DNA of 64,000 nucleotides from Stenotrophomonas rhizophila (GCF_020857975.1 NZ_JACWUO010000008.1:62001-126000), one strand, 5' to 3'. Positions 45,825-56,117 are shown, counted from the first letter of the stretch. Program-made: numbers and translations. The notes: generated by a model not told the origin, from the sequence alone.

Positions 45825-46085
45825 CATCCACGCATGGCGTGGATCTACGGTTACCGGCAGAGCCCGGCGCTACCGGCGCACGGCCATGCACGCATGACGT
45901 GGATCCATGGCGGCCGGCAGAGCCCGGCGCTACCGGCGCGCGGCCATGCACGCATGGCGTGGATCCATGGCAGCCGGCAGAGCCTGGCGCTAACCGGTGC
46001 GTGGCCATCCACGCATGGCGTGCGGCCGTGGCATGCGGGCGGATCGTTGCCCGGGTAGCTCCACGCCATGCGTGGATGGCGCGAT
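45825..46085. repeat. 60-bp tandem repeat (three copies plus) with REP-like core
   Basis: Units at 45825-45884, 45885-45944 and 45945-46005 are near identical, the third with one extra base, and a partial fourth begins at 46006. Each unit holds ATCCACGCATGGCGTGGAT-type and GCCGGCAGAGCCCGGCGC-type stretches. At the right end GTAGCTCCACGCCATGCGTG (46055-46074) is an inverted copy of the core. It fills the gap between the convergent ilvD and dinG genes. Confidence 0.85.
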
Positions 46086-46093
46086 GAAGGGAC

Positions 46094-48196
46094 CTACCCG
46101 ATCACCCGCTTGAACGGCGGCAGCGCGTCGATGATGCGCTTGCCGTAGCGGCGGCTGAGCAGGCGCGAGTCGAGGATGATCACCCGGCCGGTGTCGGTGG
46201 AGGTACGGATCAGGCGGCCGGAGAACTGGGTCAGCGTGCGCAGCGCGTGCGGGATGGCGATCAGGTTGAAGGCGTTCAACCCGCGGCTTTCGAACCACTC
46301 GCTCAGGGTCGAGGTCTGCGGGTCGGTGGGCACGGCGAACGGCACCTGGGTGATCACCACCGTGGTGCACGCCTCGCCGGGCAGGTCCAGGCCTTCGCCG
46401 AACGAGTTCAAGCCGAACAACACCGAGCCTTCGCCGGCCGAGGTGCGCCGCAGGTGTTCGTCGATCATCTTCTGCTTGGCACCCTCGCCCTGCACCAGCA
46501 CCCGCTTGCGCTGTTCGGCCGGCATCAGCTCGGCCACCTTCTCCATCTTCCAGCGCGAGGTGAACAGCACGATGCTGCCCTTGTCCCAGTCCAGTTCCCT
46601 GACCAGGTACTTGGCCACTTCCCTGGGGTGGCCTTCCTTGTCGTCGGGCGTGACCGGGAACGCGGGCACGATCAGCTGGGCCTGGTTGGGCAGGTCGAAC
46701 GGCGAGGACAGCGATACCAGTTCGGCTTCTTCGGGAATGCCGTTGTCGATCGCCAGCGACTGGAAATCGCCGCCGCCGGTCAGCGTGGCCGAGGTCATCA
46801 CCACCGAATCCACTTCGTCCCACAACAGCTTGCGCAGCACATGCGCGGCCGAGATCGGCGAGCCGTGCAGGACCAGATCGCCATCGCGCGACAGGGTCAC
46901 CCAGCGCGCCATCGGCGGCTGGCCTTCCTTGTCCTCGCGGCGCCAGGCGGTCCACAGGTTGTGCTGGCCCTCGATCATCTCCAGCGCCATGCCCAGGTTG
47001 CGCTGCAGGCGTTCGCGCGCAGCGTCCTCGGGCTTGCCCTTGGCCACCTGGGCCAGCGCGGCATGGGCCCAGTTGAACAGGCTGCGGGTGTCGTCGGCGA
47101 TGGCCTCGATATCGGCCATCCAGGTCTCCGGTAGGCGGCCGTTGGGCGCGCGCCACATCGGCTCCTGCGCGGCCGGGTCCGGGCGCCAGCCGCGTTCGAT
47201 CACATCGCGGAAGGCCTTGAGCTGCTTGCTGACCTTGGCCGCCGCCTCGATCGCCTCGTTGGGCAGCAGGTTGCCCAGCTTGTCCTTGTCCACCGCGCGG
47301 TAGGAGGCGGCGATCAGCACCTGCAGCCGGCCGGTGCGCTTGGCCATCTCGTCCAGGGCCAGGCTGGCCGCGCCCTGGTCGATGGCCACGCTGCCGATAT
47401 GGTGGCCTTCGTCGAGCACCAGCAGCATGTCCGACGGCGGGGCGATCAGCGGCTGGCCGTTGTCGCTGTCGCCGATCGACAGCGCCGACAGCAACAGCGC
47501 GTGGTTGGTGACCACGATCTGCGCCTCGCGCACGCTGTTGCGCGAGCGCAGCACCGCGCACTGCGCCGAGTAGGCGCACTTGCGCCCGGCGCAGCCCGAC
47601 GCCGGGGTGGTGATGCGCGAGCGCAGGGTGTTGCTGATGGTGTCCGGGGCGTTGTCCAGGTCGCCGTTCCAGCGCCCTTCCAGGAAGTCCTTGCTCAGCT
47701 TCTGCGCCAGGTCCATTTCGATCGGCGCCAGCGGCCGGTCGAACAAGGGCTGCTCGTCCTCGAACATGCCCTCCTGCGCGCCGTCGCCATGCGCTTCGGC
47801 GGCGTTGCGCGTGCACAGGTAGCGGGTGCGGCCCTTGGCCAGCGCCACGGTCGCTTCCAGCCCGGTGGCCTTGAGGAAGTTGGGGATGTCGCGCTCGACC
47901 AGCTGCGACTGCAACGCCACCGTGCCGGTGCTGATCACCAGTTTCTTCTTGGTGGCCAGCGCGATCGGCACGCCGGCGGTCAGGTAGCCCAGCGACTTGC
48001 CCACGCCGGTGGGCGCTTCGACCACGCCGACGCCGCCGCTGTGCGACAGCGCACGCGAGACCACGCCGATCATCTGGCTCTGCGAACGCCGGGTGCTGAA
48101 GCCGGGGGTATTGGCCTGCAGCTTGGCGTAGGCATCGCGGATGGCGGCCTTCATCTCGTCGTTCAGCGCACGCGGGGCTTCAACTTTTTCGGTCAC
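46094..48196 (-). CDS. dinG: ATP-dependent DNA helicase DinG
   Basis: DinG is an iron-sulfur superfamily 2 helicase (XPD type) that unwinds R-loops and D-loops with 5-prime to 3-prime polarity. Walker A is VEAPTGVGKSLGY; cluster cysteines are visible in RYLCTRN and CAGRKCAYSAQC; the DEAH-type box is LVLDEGHHIG. Motif VI-like AIPHALRTLTQFSGRLIRTS is near the end, with the last arginine finger. The GTG at 48196 (beginning VTEKVEAPRALNDEM) is preferred by family resemblance; a GTG at 48208 would add four residues. Confidence 0.95.
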   Translation of the reverse strand: MTEKVEAPRALNDEMKAAIRDAYAKLQANTPGFSTRRSQSQMIGVVSRALSHSGGVGVVEAPTGVGKSLGYLTAGVPIALATKKKLVISTGTVALQSQLVERDIPNFLKATGLEATVALAKGRTRYLCTRNAAEAHGDGAQEGMFEDEQPLFDRPLAPIEMDLAQKLSKDFLEGRWNGDLDNAPDTISNTLRSRITTPASGCAGRKCAYSAQCAVLRSRNSVREAQIVVTNHALLLSALSIGDSDNGQPLIAPPSDMLLVLDEGHHIGSVAIDQGAASLALDEMAKRTGRLQVLIAASYRAVDKDKLGNLLPNEAIEAAAKVSKQLKAFRDVIERGWRPDPAAQEPMWRAPNGRLPETWMADIEAIADDTRSLFNWAHAALAQVAKGKPEDAARERLQRNLGMALEMIEGQHNLWTAWRREDKEGQPPMARWVTLSRDGDLVLHGSPISAAHVLRKLLWDEVDSVVMTSATLTGGGDFQSLAIDNGIPEEAELVSLSSPFDLPNQAQLIVPAFPVTPDDKEGHPREVAKYLVRELDWDKGSIVLFTSRWKMEKVAELMPAEQRKRVLVQGEGAKQKMIDEHLRRTSAGEGSVLFGLNSFGEGLDLPGEACTTVVITQVPFAVPTDPQTSTLSEWFESRGLNAFNLIAIPHALRTLTQFSGRLIRTSTDTGRVIILDSRLLSRRYGKRIIDALPPFKRVIG

Positions 48197-48333
48197 GCCG
48201 GGGGACACCTGCCTGGATCGGCGGGTATTTTCTCATGCCCGGGGCGCGCTGGCCGGTGCGGATTTCCGCACCGGTTCAGATCCGCGACCGCGCGCACGGA
48301 TGACGGCCGGAGCGGCCGCCCCGTGCTCCAGGC

Positions 48334-48687
48334 TCAGGCCGGCCGTGCGGCCTTCAGGCTGCGCAGCGCGCGGGTCATCGCCCACACCAGCAGCACCACC
48401 GCCAGCGCCTCCAGCAGGCTCAGCACGAAATGGCCCGCGCCCAGCCAGGTGGACAGGCCCTGCACCGTTTCGTAGTTGCCCTGCGTCACCAGCCAGACCG
48501 GCACCACGTTCAGCACCAGCCCGGCCAGGGTGGTCACCGCCAGCAGGGCCAGCGCCGACAGCGCCACGCTGCGCAGCGCGCCGGCCGGCGTATCGACCAC
48601 CCACACCACCGAGACCGCCAGCGCGATCAGGATCGGCAGGCGCGCGGCGGTCATGGTCAGCAGGGTCACCATCAGGTCCATGTCCAT
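48334..48687 (-). CDS. Small membrane protein of unknown function
   Basis: This 117-residue protein is predicted to have three or four membrane helices (LPILIALAVSVVWVV, SVALSALALLAVTTLAGLVLNVV, LSLLEALAVVLLVWAM) and a short basic C-terminus. No family was recognised. The ATG at 48687 lies six bases downstream of the aroE stop with AGGA upstream, so it is co-transcribed with aroE. About 135 bases without features separate it from dinG. Confidence 0.65.
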   Translation of the reverse strand: MDMDLMVTLLTMTAARLPILIALAVSVVWVVDTPAGALRSVALSALALLAVTTLAGLVLNVVPVWLVTQGNYETVQGLSTWLGAGHFVLSLLEALAVVLLVWAMTRALRSLKAARPA

Positions 48688-48692
48688 GGGGC

Positions 48693-49538
48693 TCAGTCCT
48701 CGCCGGCCAGCGCGTGTTCGCCGCGCAGTTCGGCATACACCGCATCGGTCTGCGGGCGCACCGCGTGCCACTGCAGGAAGCTCTCGGCGGCCTGCTCGAC
48801 CAGCATGCCCAGGCCATCGACCACGTTGCGGCACCCGGCCGAACGCGCCCAGGCGATGAAGGCGATGGCCGCCTCGCCGTAGTTCAGGTCCACCGCGGTA
48901 GTCATGCTGTTGACCAGGCCCAGCGGCAGCTTGAAGTCGGCGCTGCGGTCGTGCCCGGCCGAGGTGGCATTGATGATCAGCTCGAAGTCGCCCAGTTCGC
49001 GCATGTCTTCCCAGTAGCGGGTGATCGCGCGGCCCGGTTCGCCCATCGCATCGATCAGCGCATCGGCGCGTTCGGGGGTGCGGTTGACCACCACCAGCTC
49101 CAGGATGCCGGCATCGAGCAGGGCCGGGGCGACGCTGCGGGCCGAGCCGCCGGCGCCGATCAGCAGCGTGCGCCGGCCGCGCAGGTCCAGCCCGTGGCGG
49201 TCGGTGAGGTCGCGCACCAGGCCGATGCCATCGGTGGTGTCGCCGTGCCAGCGGTCGCCCTTGCGCAGCAGGGTGTTGACCGCGCCGGCGCGGCGCGCGC
49301 GCGAGGTCAGCGTGGTGCACGCCGCGAAGGCGGCCTGCTTGTGCGGCGCGGTGATGTTGGCGCCGACCCCGCCACTGGCGGCGAAGGCCTCCAGCGCGGC
49401 GGCGAAATTGTCCGGGGCCGCATCGATGGCGCGGTAGTCCAGCGCGGTGCCTTCCTGGCGGCCGAACGCGGCGTGGATCCGCGGCGACTGCGAGTGTGCG
49501 ATGGGCTGGCCGAATACGGCGTAATGGTCGGCGGTCAT
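48693..49538 (-). CDS. aroE: Shikimate dehydrogenase
   Basis: AroE reduces 3-dehydroshikimate to shikimate with NADPH in aromatic amino acid synthesis. The 281-residue protein has the substrate site [14 protein letters not shown]61 and catalytic K67 in [11 protein letters not shown], the aspartate in GDTTDGIGL, and the nucleotide loop [12 protein letters not shown] followed by VVNRTPERA for the NADP phosphate. INATSAGH and [16 protein letters not shown] complete the family pattern. It is divergent from the PD40 gene at 49593. Confidence 0.96.
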   Translation of the reverse strand: MTADHYAVFGQPIAHSQSPRIHAAFGRQEGTALDYRAIDAAPDNFAAALEAFAASGGVGANITAPHKQAAFAACTTLTSRARRAGAVNTLLRKGDRWHGDTTDGIGLVRDLTDRHGLDLRGRRTLLIGAGGSARSVAPALLDAGILELVVVNRTPERADALIDAMGEPGRAITRYWEDMRELGDFELIINATSAGHDRSADFKLPLGLVNSMTTAVDLNYGEAAIAFIAWARSAGCRNVVDGLGMLVEQAAESFLQWHAVRPQTDAVYAELRGEHALAGED

Positions 49539-49592
49539 GGGTATGTCTGCTCCGGGCCTAGAATGGAACGCAAACCCCCAACGGAAGCGGCT

Positions 49593-50468
49593 ATGCGCAC
49601 TCCATTGTCACTGCTCGCGCTGTGCGCCAGTTTACTCTCCATGCCGCAGGCGATGGCGCTTTCCGAATTCGGCATCGAAGGCATGGGCGTGGTCTCGACC
49701 CGGGCCAACGAGGCCCAGGCCACGATCGCCCCGGACGGCCAGCGCATCGTCTGGGCCTCCGACCGCGCCGGCGGCGCCGGTGGCTGGGACCTGTGGCAGG
49801 CGGTGCTGCGCGACGGCCGCTGGCAGGACCCCACGCCGCTGGCGTTCAACACCGCCGGCGATGAGCTGGACCCGTTCTTCAGCCATGACGGCGCCTGGCT
49901 GTACTTCGCCTCCAACGCCAGCGACGGGCCGAGCGGGTTCGACCTGCGCGCGGTGATGATCGGCGCCGACGGCAGTTTCGGGCCGGTGCTGACGATGCCG
50001 GTGACGGTCAACACCGACGCCGACGAACGCCGCCCGGCCGTGCGCCCGGATGGCCAGGTGCTGCTGTTCGCACGCAATGGCAAGGGCACCCGCGGCGGCT
50101 TCGACCTGTACCAGGCGACCGCCCGGGGCCGGGGCTTCAACACCGCCACGGCACTGCCGGCGCCGCTCAACAGCGCGGCCGACGAACTGGGCGGGGACTG
50201 GCTGGGCAACGACGGGGCCCTGGCGATCACCCGGGTCACCGCCGCCGGCTCGCAGGTGTGGCTGGCCGGCTGCGACTACCGGCAGCCGGCCACGCCGCTG
50301 ATGCTGTCGTTCAATACCGCCGACGGCCGGACCGGCGCGCCGGTGGTGGACGCGTCCAAACCGACCGAGCTGGTCTTGGCCGGGGTGGCGCGCGCACCGC
50401 GTGCCGGTGGGCTGGATCTGTACCGGATCAAGCGGCCGGTGCTGCCGGCCGGCGACGGTTGCCGTTGA
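49593..50468 (+). CDS. Exported PD40 (TolB-like) beta-propeller protein
   Basis: This 291-residue protein has a Sec signal ([16 protein letters not shown]) and WD40-like PD40 repeats: [37 protein letters not shown] and [26 protein letters not shown] (quoted in part). Such propellers are related to TolB and OmpA-linked proteins and usually make protein contacts in the periplasm. A further in-frame ATG at 49563 is possible, but it would place ten polar residues before the signal peptide. Divergent from aroE; role unknown. Confidence 0.8.
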   Translation: MRTPLSLLALCASLLSMPQAMALSEFGIEGMGVVSTRANEAQATIAPDGQRIVWASDRAGGAGGWDLWQAVLRDGRWQDPTPLAFNTAGDELDPFFSHDGAWLYFASNASDGPSGFDLRAVMIGADGSFGPVLTMPVTVNTDADERRPAVRPDGQVLLFARNGKGTRGGFDLYQATARGRGFNTATALPAPLNSAADELGGDWLGNDGALAITRVTAAGSQVWLAGCDYRQPATPLMLSFNTADGRTGAPVVDASKPTELVLAGVARAPRAGGLDLYRIKRPVLPAGDGCR

Positions 50469-50469
50469 T

Positions 50470-50560
50470 GCGGTAGGTGCCGACCGTTGGTCGGTACCGG
50501 GCATCAGGTGTTGCGCAACAACGCGGCGCGCTGCTGTTCGTACTCCGCTTCGCTGATCTG
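50470..50560 (-). pseudogene. Remnant of a SHOCT-domain gene joined to a REP element
   Basis: This stretch is about 90 percent identical to 50696-50786, which holds a REP and the 3-prime end of the intact SHOCT gene. Read on the minus strand it encodes QISEAEYEQQRAALLRNT then a stop, against QISEAEYEQLRAMLLRNA in the real gene. The upstream part is missing and is replaced by the dispersed repeat at 50567. Confidence 0.75.
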
Positions 50561-50566
50561 GTGATC

Positions 50567-50690
50567 GCCAGCGCATACGCGCTGACGCCCCACGCTTCGC
50601 TGCGCAAACCGCGGGCCCCGTCTTACCATCACCCAGACCCCCGCGCCTTCGGCGCCGCCCCCTGACTCAGGGGGCTCCCTTCTCCAGACG
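50567..50690. repeat. Dispersed 122-124 bp repeat, copy A
   Basis: It begins GCCAGCGCATACGCGCTGAC and ends near CCAGACG, with about 85 percent identity to copy B at 54001-54122. It carries the palindrome GCCCCCTGACTCAGGGGGC. It adjoins the truncated SHOCT remnant on its left and a REP element on its right. Confidence 0.75.
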
Positions 50691-50697
50691 GAATGCG

Positions 50698-50724
50698 GTA
50701 GGTGCCGACCGTTGGTCGGTACCG
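50698..50724 (+). repeat. SMAG/REP-like element
   Basis: GTAG followed by GTGCCGACCGTTGGTCGGTACC. An identical-core copy is at 50473-50499. Both lie beside SHOCT sequences and belong to the duplicated block. Confidence 0.7.
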
Positions 50725-50729
50725 GGGCA

Positions 50730-51002
50730 TCAGGCGTTGCGCAACAACATGGCGCGCAACTGTTCGTACTCGGCTTCGCTGATCTGACCGTCGTCCTTGC
50801 GCTGGTTCAACGCGGCCAACTGCGCCTGCAGCGCGGGCGACAATTGCGCCTCACGGGCTACCCGTGCGGCCGCCGACGGCTGCTCCGGTGCGCGCCGGCC
50901 AGCGCGCACCACGCCACGGATGACCAGGCCGATCACCACCGCGAAGGCCAGCACCCCGGCACTCCAGGTGACCCACTGCACCCATCCCATCGTCTGCATC
51001 AT
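50730..51002 (-). CDS. Small membrane protein with C-terminal SHOCT domain
   Basis: This 90-residue protein has one membrane helix (WVTWSAGVLAFAVVIGLVIRGVV), a linker and a SHOCT (short C-terminal) motif: LAALNQRKDDGQISEAEYEQ then LRAMLLRN. SHOCT domains are oligomerisation or adaptor helices. The ATG at 51002 follows GGGG; ORFs starting further upstream would begin with a basic non-conserved extension. A duplicated 3-prime end of this gene lies 220 bases to the left. Confidence 0.8.
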   Translation of the reverse strand: MMQTMGWVQWVTWSAGVLAFAVVIGLVIRGVVRAGRRAPEQPSAAARVAREAQLSPALQAQLAALNQRKDDGQISEAEYEQLRAMLLRNA

Positions 51003-51033
51003 CGTGCCCCTGTCTGCGTGTTGGCGCGTATTG

Positions 51034-52062
<1,029 letters not shown>

Positions 52063-52980
52063 TTACTGCAGCAGGTAACGATGCGGTTGCAGCGGCGCCG
52101 GCAGCGGCTGCACGCCGAGGCTGTCGAGCAGGTCGATTTCAATGGTGCGCACCAGCGCGTCCAGCGGCAGGTCGTTGGCTTCCAGGCCGAACGGCTCTTC
52201 CATCTCTTCGCCGAGCTGGTCCAGGCCGAAGAAGGCGTAGGCCAGCACCGCCGAGACCACCGGCGTGGCCCAGCCCAGCGAGCTGGCCAGCCCGAACGGC
52301 AGCAGCACGCAAAACAGCCACGCGCAGCGGTGCAGCAGCAGGGTGTAGGCAAATGGCAGCGGCGTGGACAGGATCCGCTCGCAGCCGGCCTGGATGCTGG
52401 ACATCGCATGCAGGCGGGTTTCGAACTGGGCGTACAGGATCGGATCGAGGCGGCCGGCGCGCAGCGGCTGCGCCAGTTCGGCGGCGATCATCGCCAGCAG
52501 CTGGTCCGGCGCATTGAGCCGCTCACCGAAGCGCGCATGATCGGCATCGTCCACCCAGGGCAGCGCCGCCAACGCCGCGTCGCGGCCACGCAGCCTGGCC
52601 GCCAGCGCATGCGCAAAGCCGACCGCCAGCCGGCAGATGCGCGCCCGGCGTGGCGCATCATCGGCCAGCAGCGCGCTGCACAGCCGCGCCAGGCTGCGCG
52701 ATTCGTAGACCAACTGGCCCCACAGCTTGCGGCCTTCCCACCACCGCTCGAAACAGGCGTTGTTGCGGAAGCTCAGGAAGATCGACAGGACCAGGCCGAG
52801 CAGCGTGAACGGTGCCACCGAGACCCGTTCGATGCCCGGCGGGTGCCAGAACTCGGCCAGGGCGGCGACCGCGACCGACAGCAGCAGGATCGCCAGCACC
52901 TTGGGCGCCACCGCCGGAACGATGGAGCCGCGCAGGATGTACAGCAGTTGCCAGCCGTGGGGACGAGGGCGAATGATCAT
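52063..52980 (-). CDS. Bestrophin family ion channel protein
   Basis: This 305-residue inner-membrane protein belongs to the bacterial bestrophin (UPF0187/YneE) family of pentameric anion or cation channels. Family motifs are FTLLGLVLSIFLSFRNNACFERWWEGRKLWGQLV (quoted in part), the ARLCSALL region, and LPFGLASSLGWATPVVSAVLAYAFFGLDQLGEEMEEPFG, which contains the gate-lining acidic residues. It ends at LPLDALVRTIEIDLLD. It lies 39 bases before hemB and may share its transcript. Confidence 0.92.
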   Translation of the reverse strand: MIIRPRPHGWQLLYILRGSIVPAVAPKVLAILLLSVAVAALAEFWHPPGIERVSVAPFTLLGLVLSIFLSFRNNACFERWWEGRKLWGQLVYESRSLARLCSALLADDAPRRARICRLAVGFAHALAARLRGRDAALAALPWVDDADHARFGERLNAPDQLLAMIAAELAQPLRAGRLDPILYAQFETRLHAMSSIQAGCERILSTPLPFAYTLLLHRCAWLFCVLLPFGLASSLGWATPVVSAVLAYAFFGLDQLGEEMEEPFGLEANDLPLDALVRTIEIDLLDSLGVQPLPAPLQPHRYLLQ

Positions 52981-53074
52981 CGAAAGCGGGAATGGCGCCC
53001 GGGTGGGCGTGGGCCGCCGGCAGCGCCGCCGCGGCAGGCGCTGATTGTACGCCGTTGTGGCCGGCCGCCTGGGC

Positions 53075-53095
53075 GCTGCGACCGATGGTCGCAGC
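53075..53095. repeat. Short perfect palindrome (REP-like)
   Basis: GCTGCGACC, GAT, GGTCGCAGC form a 9-bp stem just downstream of the minus-strand gene ending at 53102. It may act as that gene's terminator, though no T-run follows. Confidence 0.5.
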
Positions 53096-53101
53096 CGGTA
53101 C

Positions 53102-53350
53102 TCAGACGATGCCGCCGCCCAGGCTCAGGCGGACGATGCCGACCACCACCACGATTCCGTTCAGCACCAGCCCGGCCCAGGCCCGGCCGCGCTTGCTGGG
53201 GTGGGTGAACAGGATGCCGAGCGCGGCGATCACCGCCCCGACCGCGGCGAACGGAATCAGGAACCAGTTGCCCCAGCCAAGCAGCGGGATAAGCGCCAGG
53301 ATCATCCACAGCAGCGCCAGAACGCCCCACAACAGACTGATCAATCCCAT
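53102..53350 (-). CDS. Small two-helix membrane protein of unknown function
   Basis: This 82-residue protein consists mostly of membrane helices: LLWGVLALLWMILALIPLL, then WFLIPFAAVGAVIAALGIL, and VLNGIVVVVGIVRLSLGGG. It resembles small DUF4190-like proteins, but the match is weak. The ATG at 53350 has GGAG a few bases upstream. No operon partner is obvious. The 234 bases to the next gene show no recognised feature. Confidence 0.65.
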   Translation of the reverse strand: MGLISLLWGVLALLWMILALIPLLGWGNWFLIPFAAVGAVIAALGILFTHPSKRGRAWAGLVLNGIVVVVGIVRLSLGGGIV

Positions 53351-53584
53351 GCGACGCTCCCTTGATGACGGTCCAGCCACCATAGCCCAGATTCCGCTGC
53401 GGACGGCGGCCGGGCTGCCGCCGCTGACGCGTTCATCGGGCCAGGGCCCCGGCCGTCGTGGTGACGGCATGGCGCTCACCCCGCCAGTGCTAGCGTAGGG
53501 ACCAGGGCGTTGGCACCGATTCAGTGGCCGCCGCCGATGATCGCGCCACGGGCCCCCGGGCCCCCACTTGAACAGGGGTGATGC

Positions 53585-54019
53585 ATGAACATCCGATCGA
53601 TTGCCGTACTCGGGCTGCTGCTGGCCGTGGGTGGCTGCGCCAGTACCTCCAAGGTGATGCTGGGCCAGGCGCGTGCGCCGATAGACCCGGCCAGCGTCCA
53701 GATCTACTCCACGCCGCCGGCCGGCTCGGTGGAGATCGCCCAACTGGAATCGTCCAGCGCGGTGGGCTTTGGCACCCAGGGCCAGACCGACGCGGCGGTG
53801 CTGCGGCTCAAGCGCGAGGCGGCCGCGCTGGGCGCCAATGGCGTGATCCTGATGGGCGTGGGTTCCAGCGGCTCGCCGGTGGGCATGTCGGTGGGTGCCG
53901 GCAGCTACGGTTCGCACGTGGGCGGTGGCGTGGGCATCGGCATTCCTACCACGCAGAAGCGCGCGGCCGGTGTCGCCATCTGGGTACCCAACCCCGACGC
54001 GCCAGCGCATGCGCGCTGA
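53585..54019 (+). CDS. Small lipoprotein of unknown function
   Basis: This 144-residue protein has the lipoprotein signal MNIRSIAVLGLLLAVGGC. The mature region includes VQIYSTPPAGSVEIAQLESSSA and LKREAAALGANGVILMGVG, reminiscent of the YajI/RcsF-like or YbjQ-type lipoprotein folds, then a Gly/Ser-rich loop and AGVAIWVPN. The last residues (PDAPAHAR) and the stop are encoded by the left end of dispersed repeat copy B, so the repeat has probably replaced the original 3-prime end. Confidence 0.7.
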   Translation: MNIRSIAVLGLLLAVGGCASTSKVMLGQARAPIDPASVQIYSTPPAGSVEIAQLESSSAVGFGTQGQTDAAVLRLKREAAALGANGVILMGVGSSGSPVGMSVGAGSYGSHVGGGVGIGIPTTQKRAAGVAIWVPNPDAPAHAR

Positions 54020-54122
54020 CGCCCCACGCTTTGCTGCGCAAACCGCGGGCCCCGTCTTACCAGCCCCCATACCCCCGCCGCTGCGCGGCCGCCCCCTGAC
54101 TCAGGGGGCTGTGTTCCAGACG
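54001..54122. repeat. Dispersed 122-124 bp repeat, copy B
   Basis: It starts GCCAGCGCATGCGCGCTGAC and contains CCGCGGGCCCCGTCTTACCA and the palindrome CCCCCTGACTCAGGGGG, as in copy A at 50567. It overlaps the stop codon of the lipoprotein gene on its left. Confidence 0.75.
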
Positions 54123-54130
54123 CGTAACCG

Positions 54131-54192
54131 GTAGTGCCGGCCGCTGGCCGGCTCCGCAGGGATGTCGGGAGCCGGCCAGCGGCCGGCACTAC
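54131..54192. repeat. Inverted pair of SMAG/REP elements
   Basis: GTAGTGCCGGCCGCTGGCCG (54131 on) and its near-perfect inverse ending in CTAC at 54192 flank a short spacer, TCCGCAGGGATGTCGGGA. This is the classical head-to-head REP dimer, just downstream of the DUF885 gene stop. An equivalent pair is at 60550. Confidence 0.85.
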
Positions 54193-54200
54193 CGGGCGCC

Positions 54201-56012
54201 TCAGCGTTTATCGGTTTTGTACTTCGGCACGAACACTTCGTTGACCGCCTTGGCCAGCTGGTCCGGCGGCAGCAGGCCCTGGTCGAGCAGGAAGTTGTTG
54301 AACGCCAGCCGGTCAAACCGCTTGCCCAGCGCCAGCTCGGTCTGCATGCGCAGTTCCAGGATGCGGGTATAGCCATAGAAGTAGCTGCCGGCCTGGCCGG
54401 GCATGCGCACCATGTAACGGTCCAGTTCCTGGGTGGCCATCGCCTTGGACAGGCCGACCTCGTCGATCAGCACGCGCTCGGCGCTGGCGCGGTCGATCAG
54501 GCCCAGGTTGAGCATCGGGTCGAGCATCGCGCGCGCGGCGCGCAGCAGGCGGAACTGCAGCGCGATCAACTGCCCGTCCAGCGGCTCGTACGGCACCATC
54601 TCGGCTTCGGCGTACAGCGCCCAGCCTTCGACGTTGACCGAATTGAACGCGAACATGGTGCGCGCCAGCGAGATGCCGCGCTCGACCATCGCGGTGAACT
54701 GCAGCTCATGGCCCGGGCGGCCTTCGTGCGCGCTCAGCGTCCACGCGGCCGAACCGAAGTTGAAATCGTCGTACTGCGCGGCCTTGTCGCCGGCGGCCGG
54801 GTTGCCCAGCGGCAGCACGAAGGTGCCCTGCTGGCCGGTGTTGCCCACCAGCGGCGCCGGCAGGAAATGCGGCGCCGGCGAGGCCGCGCTTTCGGCCGCC
54901 GAACCCAGCCGCATCTGCATCGGGCGCTGCGGCACGTCGACGATCTTTTCGCGGCGGATGATCGGATCGATCGCATCGATCACGCCGCGGTAGTGGTGCT
55001 CAAGCTGGTCGTCGGCGATCTTGTCGCCCTTCAGCGCGCGCATCACCGCCACCGCGTCGGTCGGGTCGGCTACCTTCAGGCCCTTGGCCTTGACTACCTG
55101 CGGGGCCAACTGGCGCATTGCCGAGCGGGTTTCCATGAATTCCAGCTGCGCGCGCTGCATCAACAGCGCCGGGGCGATATCGATGCCCACCTGCTTGAGC
55201 TGGTAGGCATACAACGGCGCGGGCAGGCGCGCGTCGGTACGCGCCTTGGGCAGCACTTCCTTGCGGGTCCAGTCGCGGTACTCGCGCAGCTGCACCGCGA
55301 TGGTCTTGAGCGCCTCGTCGGCACCGGCCACCTTGTACTTGCCGAACAGCTGCTCGATGCCGCTGATGTAGGTGTCCACGTTGGCCAGCGACTGCTCGAC
55401 CTCGATCTTCGTGGGCTGCAGCAGGGTCTTGTCGCCCAGCCGCTCTTCATAGCGCTGGCGCGACAGCGTGGTGACCGGCTGGGTGCCCGGGGCCAGGCCG
55501 GCATAGGCCTTGAGGCGGTCCAGCGCCTTGGCCCGGCGTTCGGGCGGCACCTGGTCGGACAGCAGCAGGTTCAGCCCGCTGAATACGGTCTGCGGGGTGT
55601 CGCTCCACGGCAGCAGGTATTTTTCGTTGAGCTCGCTGCCTTCGATGTTCTGGCCGGCCGCGGCGATCATGATCGCCAGGTCCTGGCGCACGTTCGGGTC
55701 GCGTTCGCTGGCCAGCCGGCCCTGCAGCTCGGCGCGCGCCTTGGCCATCGCCGCGCGGTAGCGCGCGTCGTTGTCCGGGCCGAAGTCGGCCACCTTGTCG
55801 TCATAGCCGGGAACGCCGAAGAAGCCGGTTTCCTCGGGCTGGAACGGGCCCTGCGCGTCCAGCAGGATCTGCGCCAGCTGGTTGCTGCGGGTCACCCAGG
55901 CCGGGCTGGCCGGGGCCTTGCTGGCCACCGGCGCAGCGGCCAGGGCCGGCGGCGCGCTCAGCGCGGCGGGAACGGAAAGGACCAACGCAACGGCAAGGGC
56001 AAGCGGCTTCAT
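54201..56012 (-). CDS. DUF885 family exported protein, putative zinc peptidase
   Basis: This 603-residue protein has a Sec signal (LALAVALVLSVPAALSAPPALA) and the DUF885 fold. The probable zinc motif is SAHEGRPGHELQF, a HExxH variant (HEGxPGH). VEGWALYAE supplies the downstream glutamate. REYRDWTRKEVLPKART and YRYTRILELRMQTELALG-type segments are typical of the family. Members are often annotated as lipoproteins or carboxypeptidases; substrates are unknown. The ATG at 56012 has GGGAG upstream. It ends beside a REP pair. Confidence 0.85.
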   Translation of the reverse strand: MKPLALAVALVLSVPAALSAPPALAAAPVASKAPASPAWVTRSNQLAQILLDAQGPFQPEETGFFGVPGYDDKVADFGPDNDARYRAAMAKARAELQGRLASERDPNVRQDLAIMIAAAGQNIEGSELNEKYLLPWSDTPQTVFSGLNLLLSDQVPPERRAKALDRLKAYAGLAPGTQPVTTLSRQRYEERLGDKTLLQPTKIEVEQSLANVDTYISGIEQLFGKYKVAGADEALKTIAVQLREYRDWTRKEVLPKARTDARLPAPLYAYQLKQVGIDIAPALLMQRAQLEFMETRSAMRQLAPQVVKAKGLKVADPTDAVAVMRALKGDKIADDQLEHHYRGVIDAIDPIIRREKIVDVPQRPMQMRLGSAAESAASPAPHFLPAPLVGNTGQQGTFVLPLGNPAAGDKAAQYDDFNFGSAAWTLSAHEGRPGHELQFTAMVERGISLARTMFAFNSVNVEGWALYAEAEMVPYEPLDGQLIALQFRLLRAARAMLDPMLNLGLIDRASAERVLIDEVGLSKAMATQELDRYMVRMPGQAGSYFYGYTRILELRMQTELALGKRFDRLAFNNFLLDQGLLPPDQLAKAVNEVFVPKYKTDKR

Positions 56013-56117
56013 GCAGGACTCCCGGGGAACGGATGCCTGCGACCCTACCCGGTCAGGGTGATGCCGACAATCCGTCAAGGGTCATGGTGCCGCAATACGT
56101 AGAGTCCCAGCCCCCTG

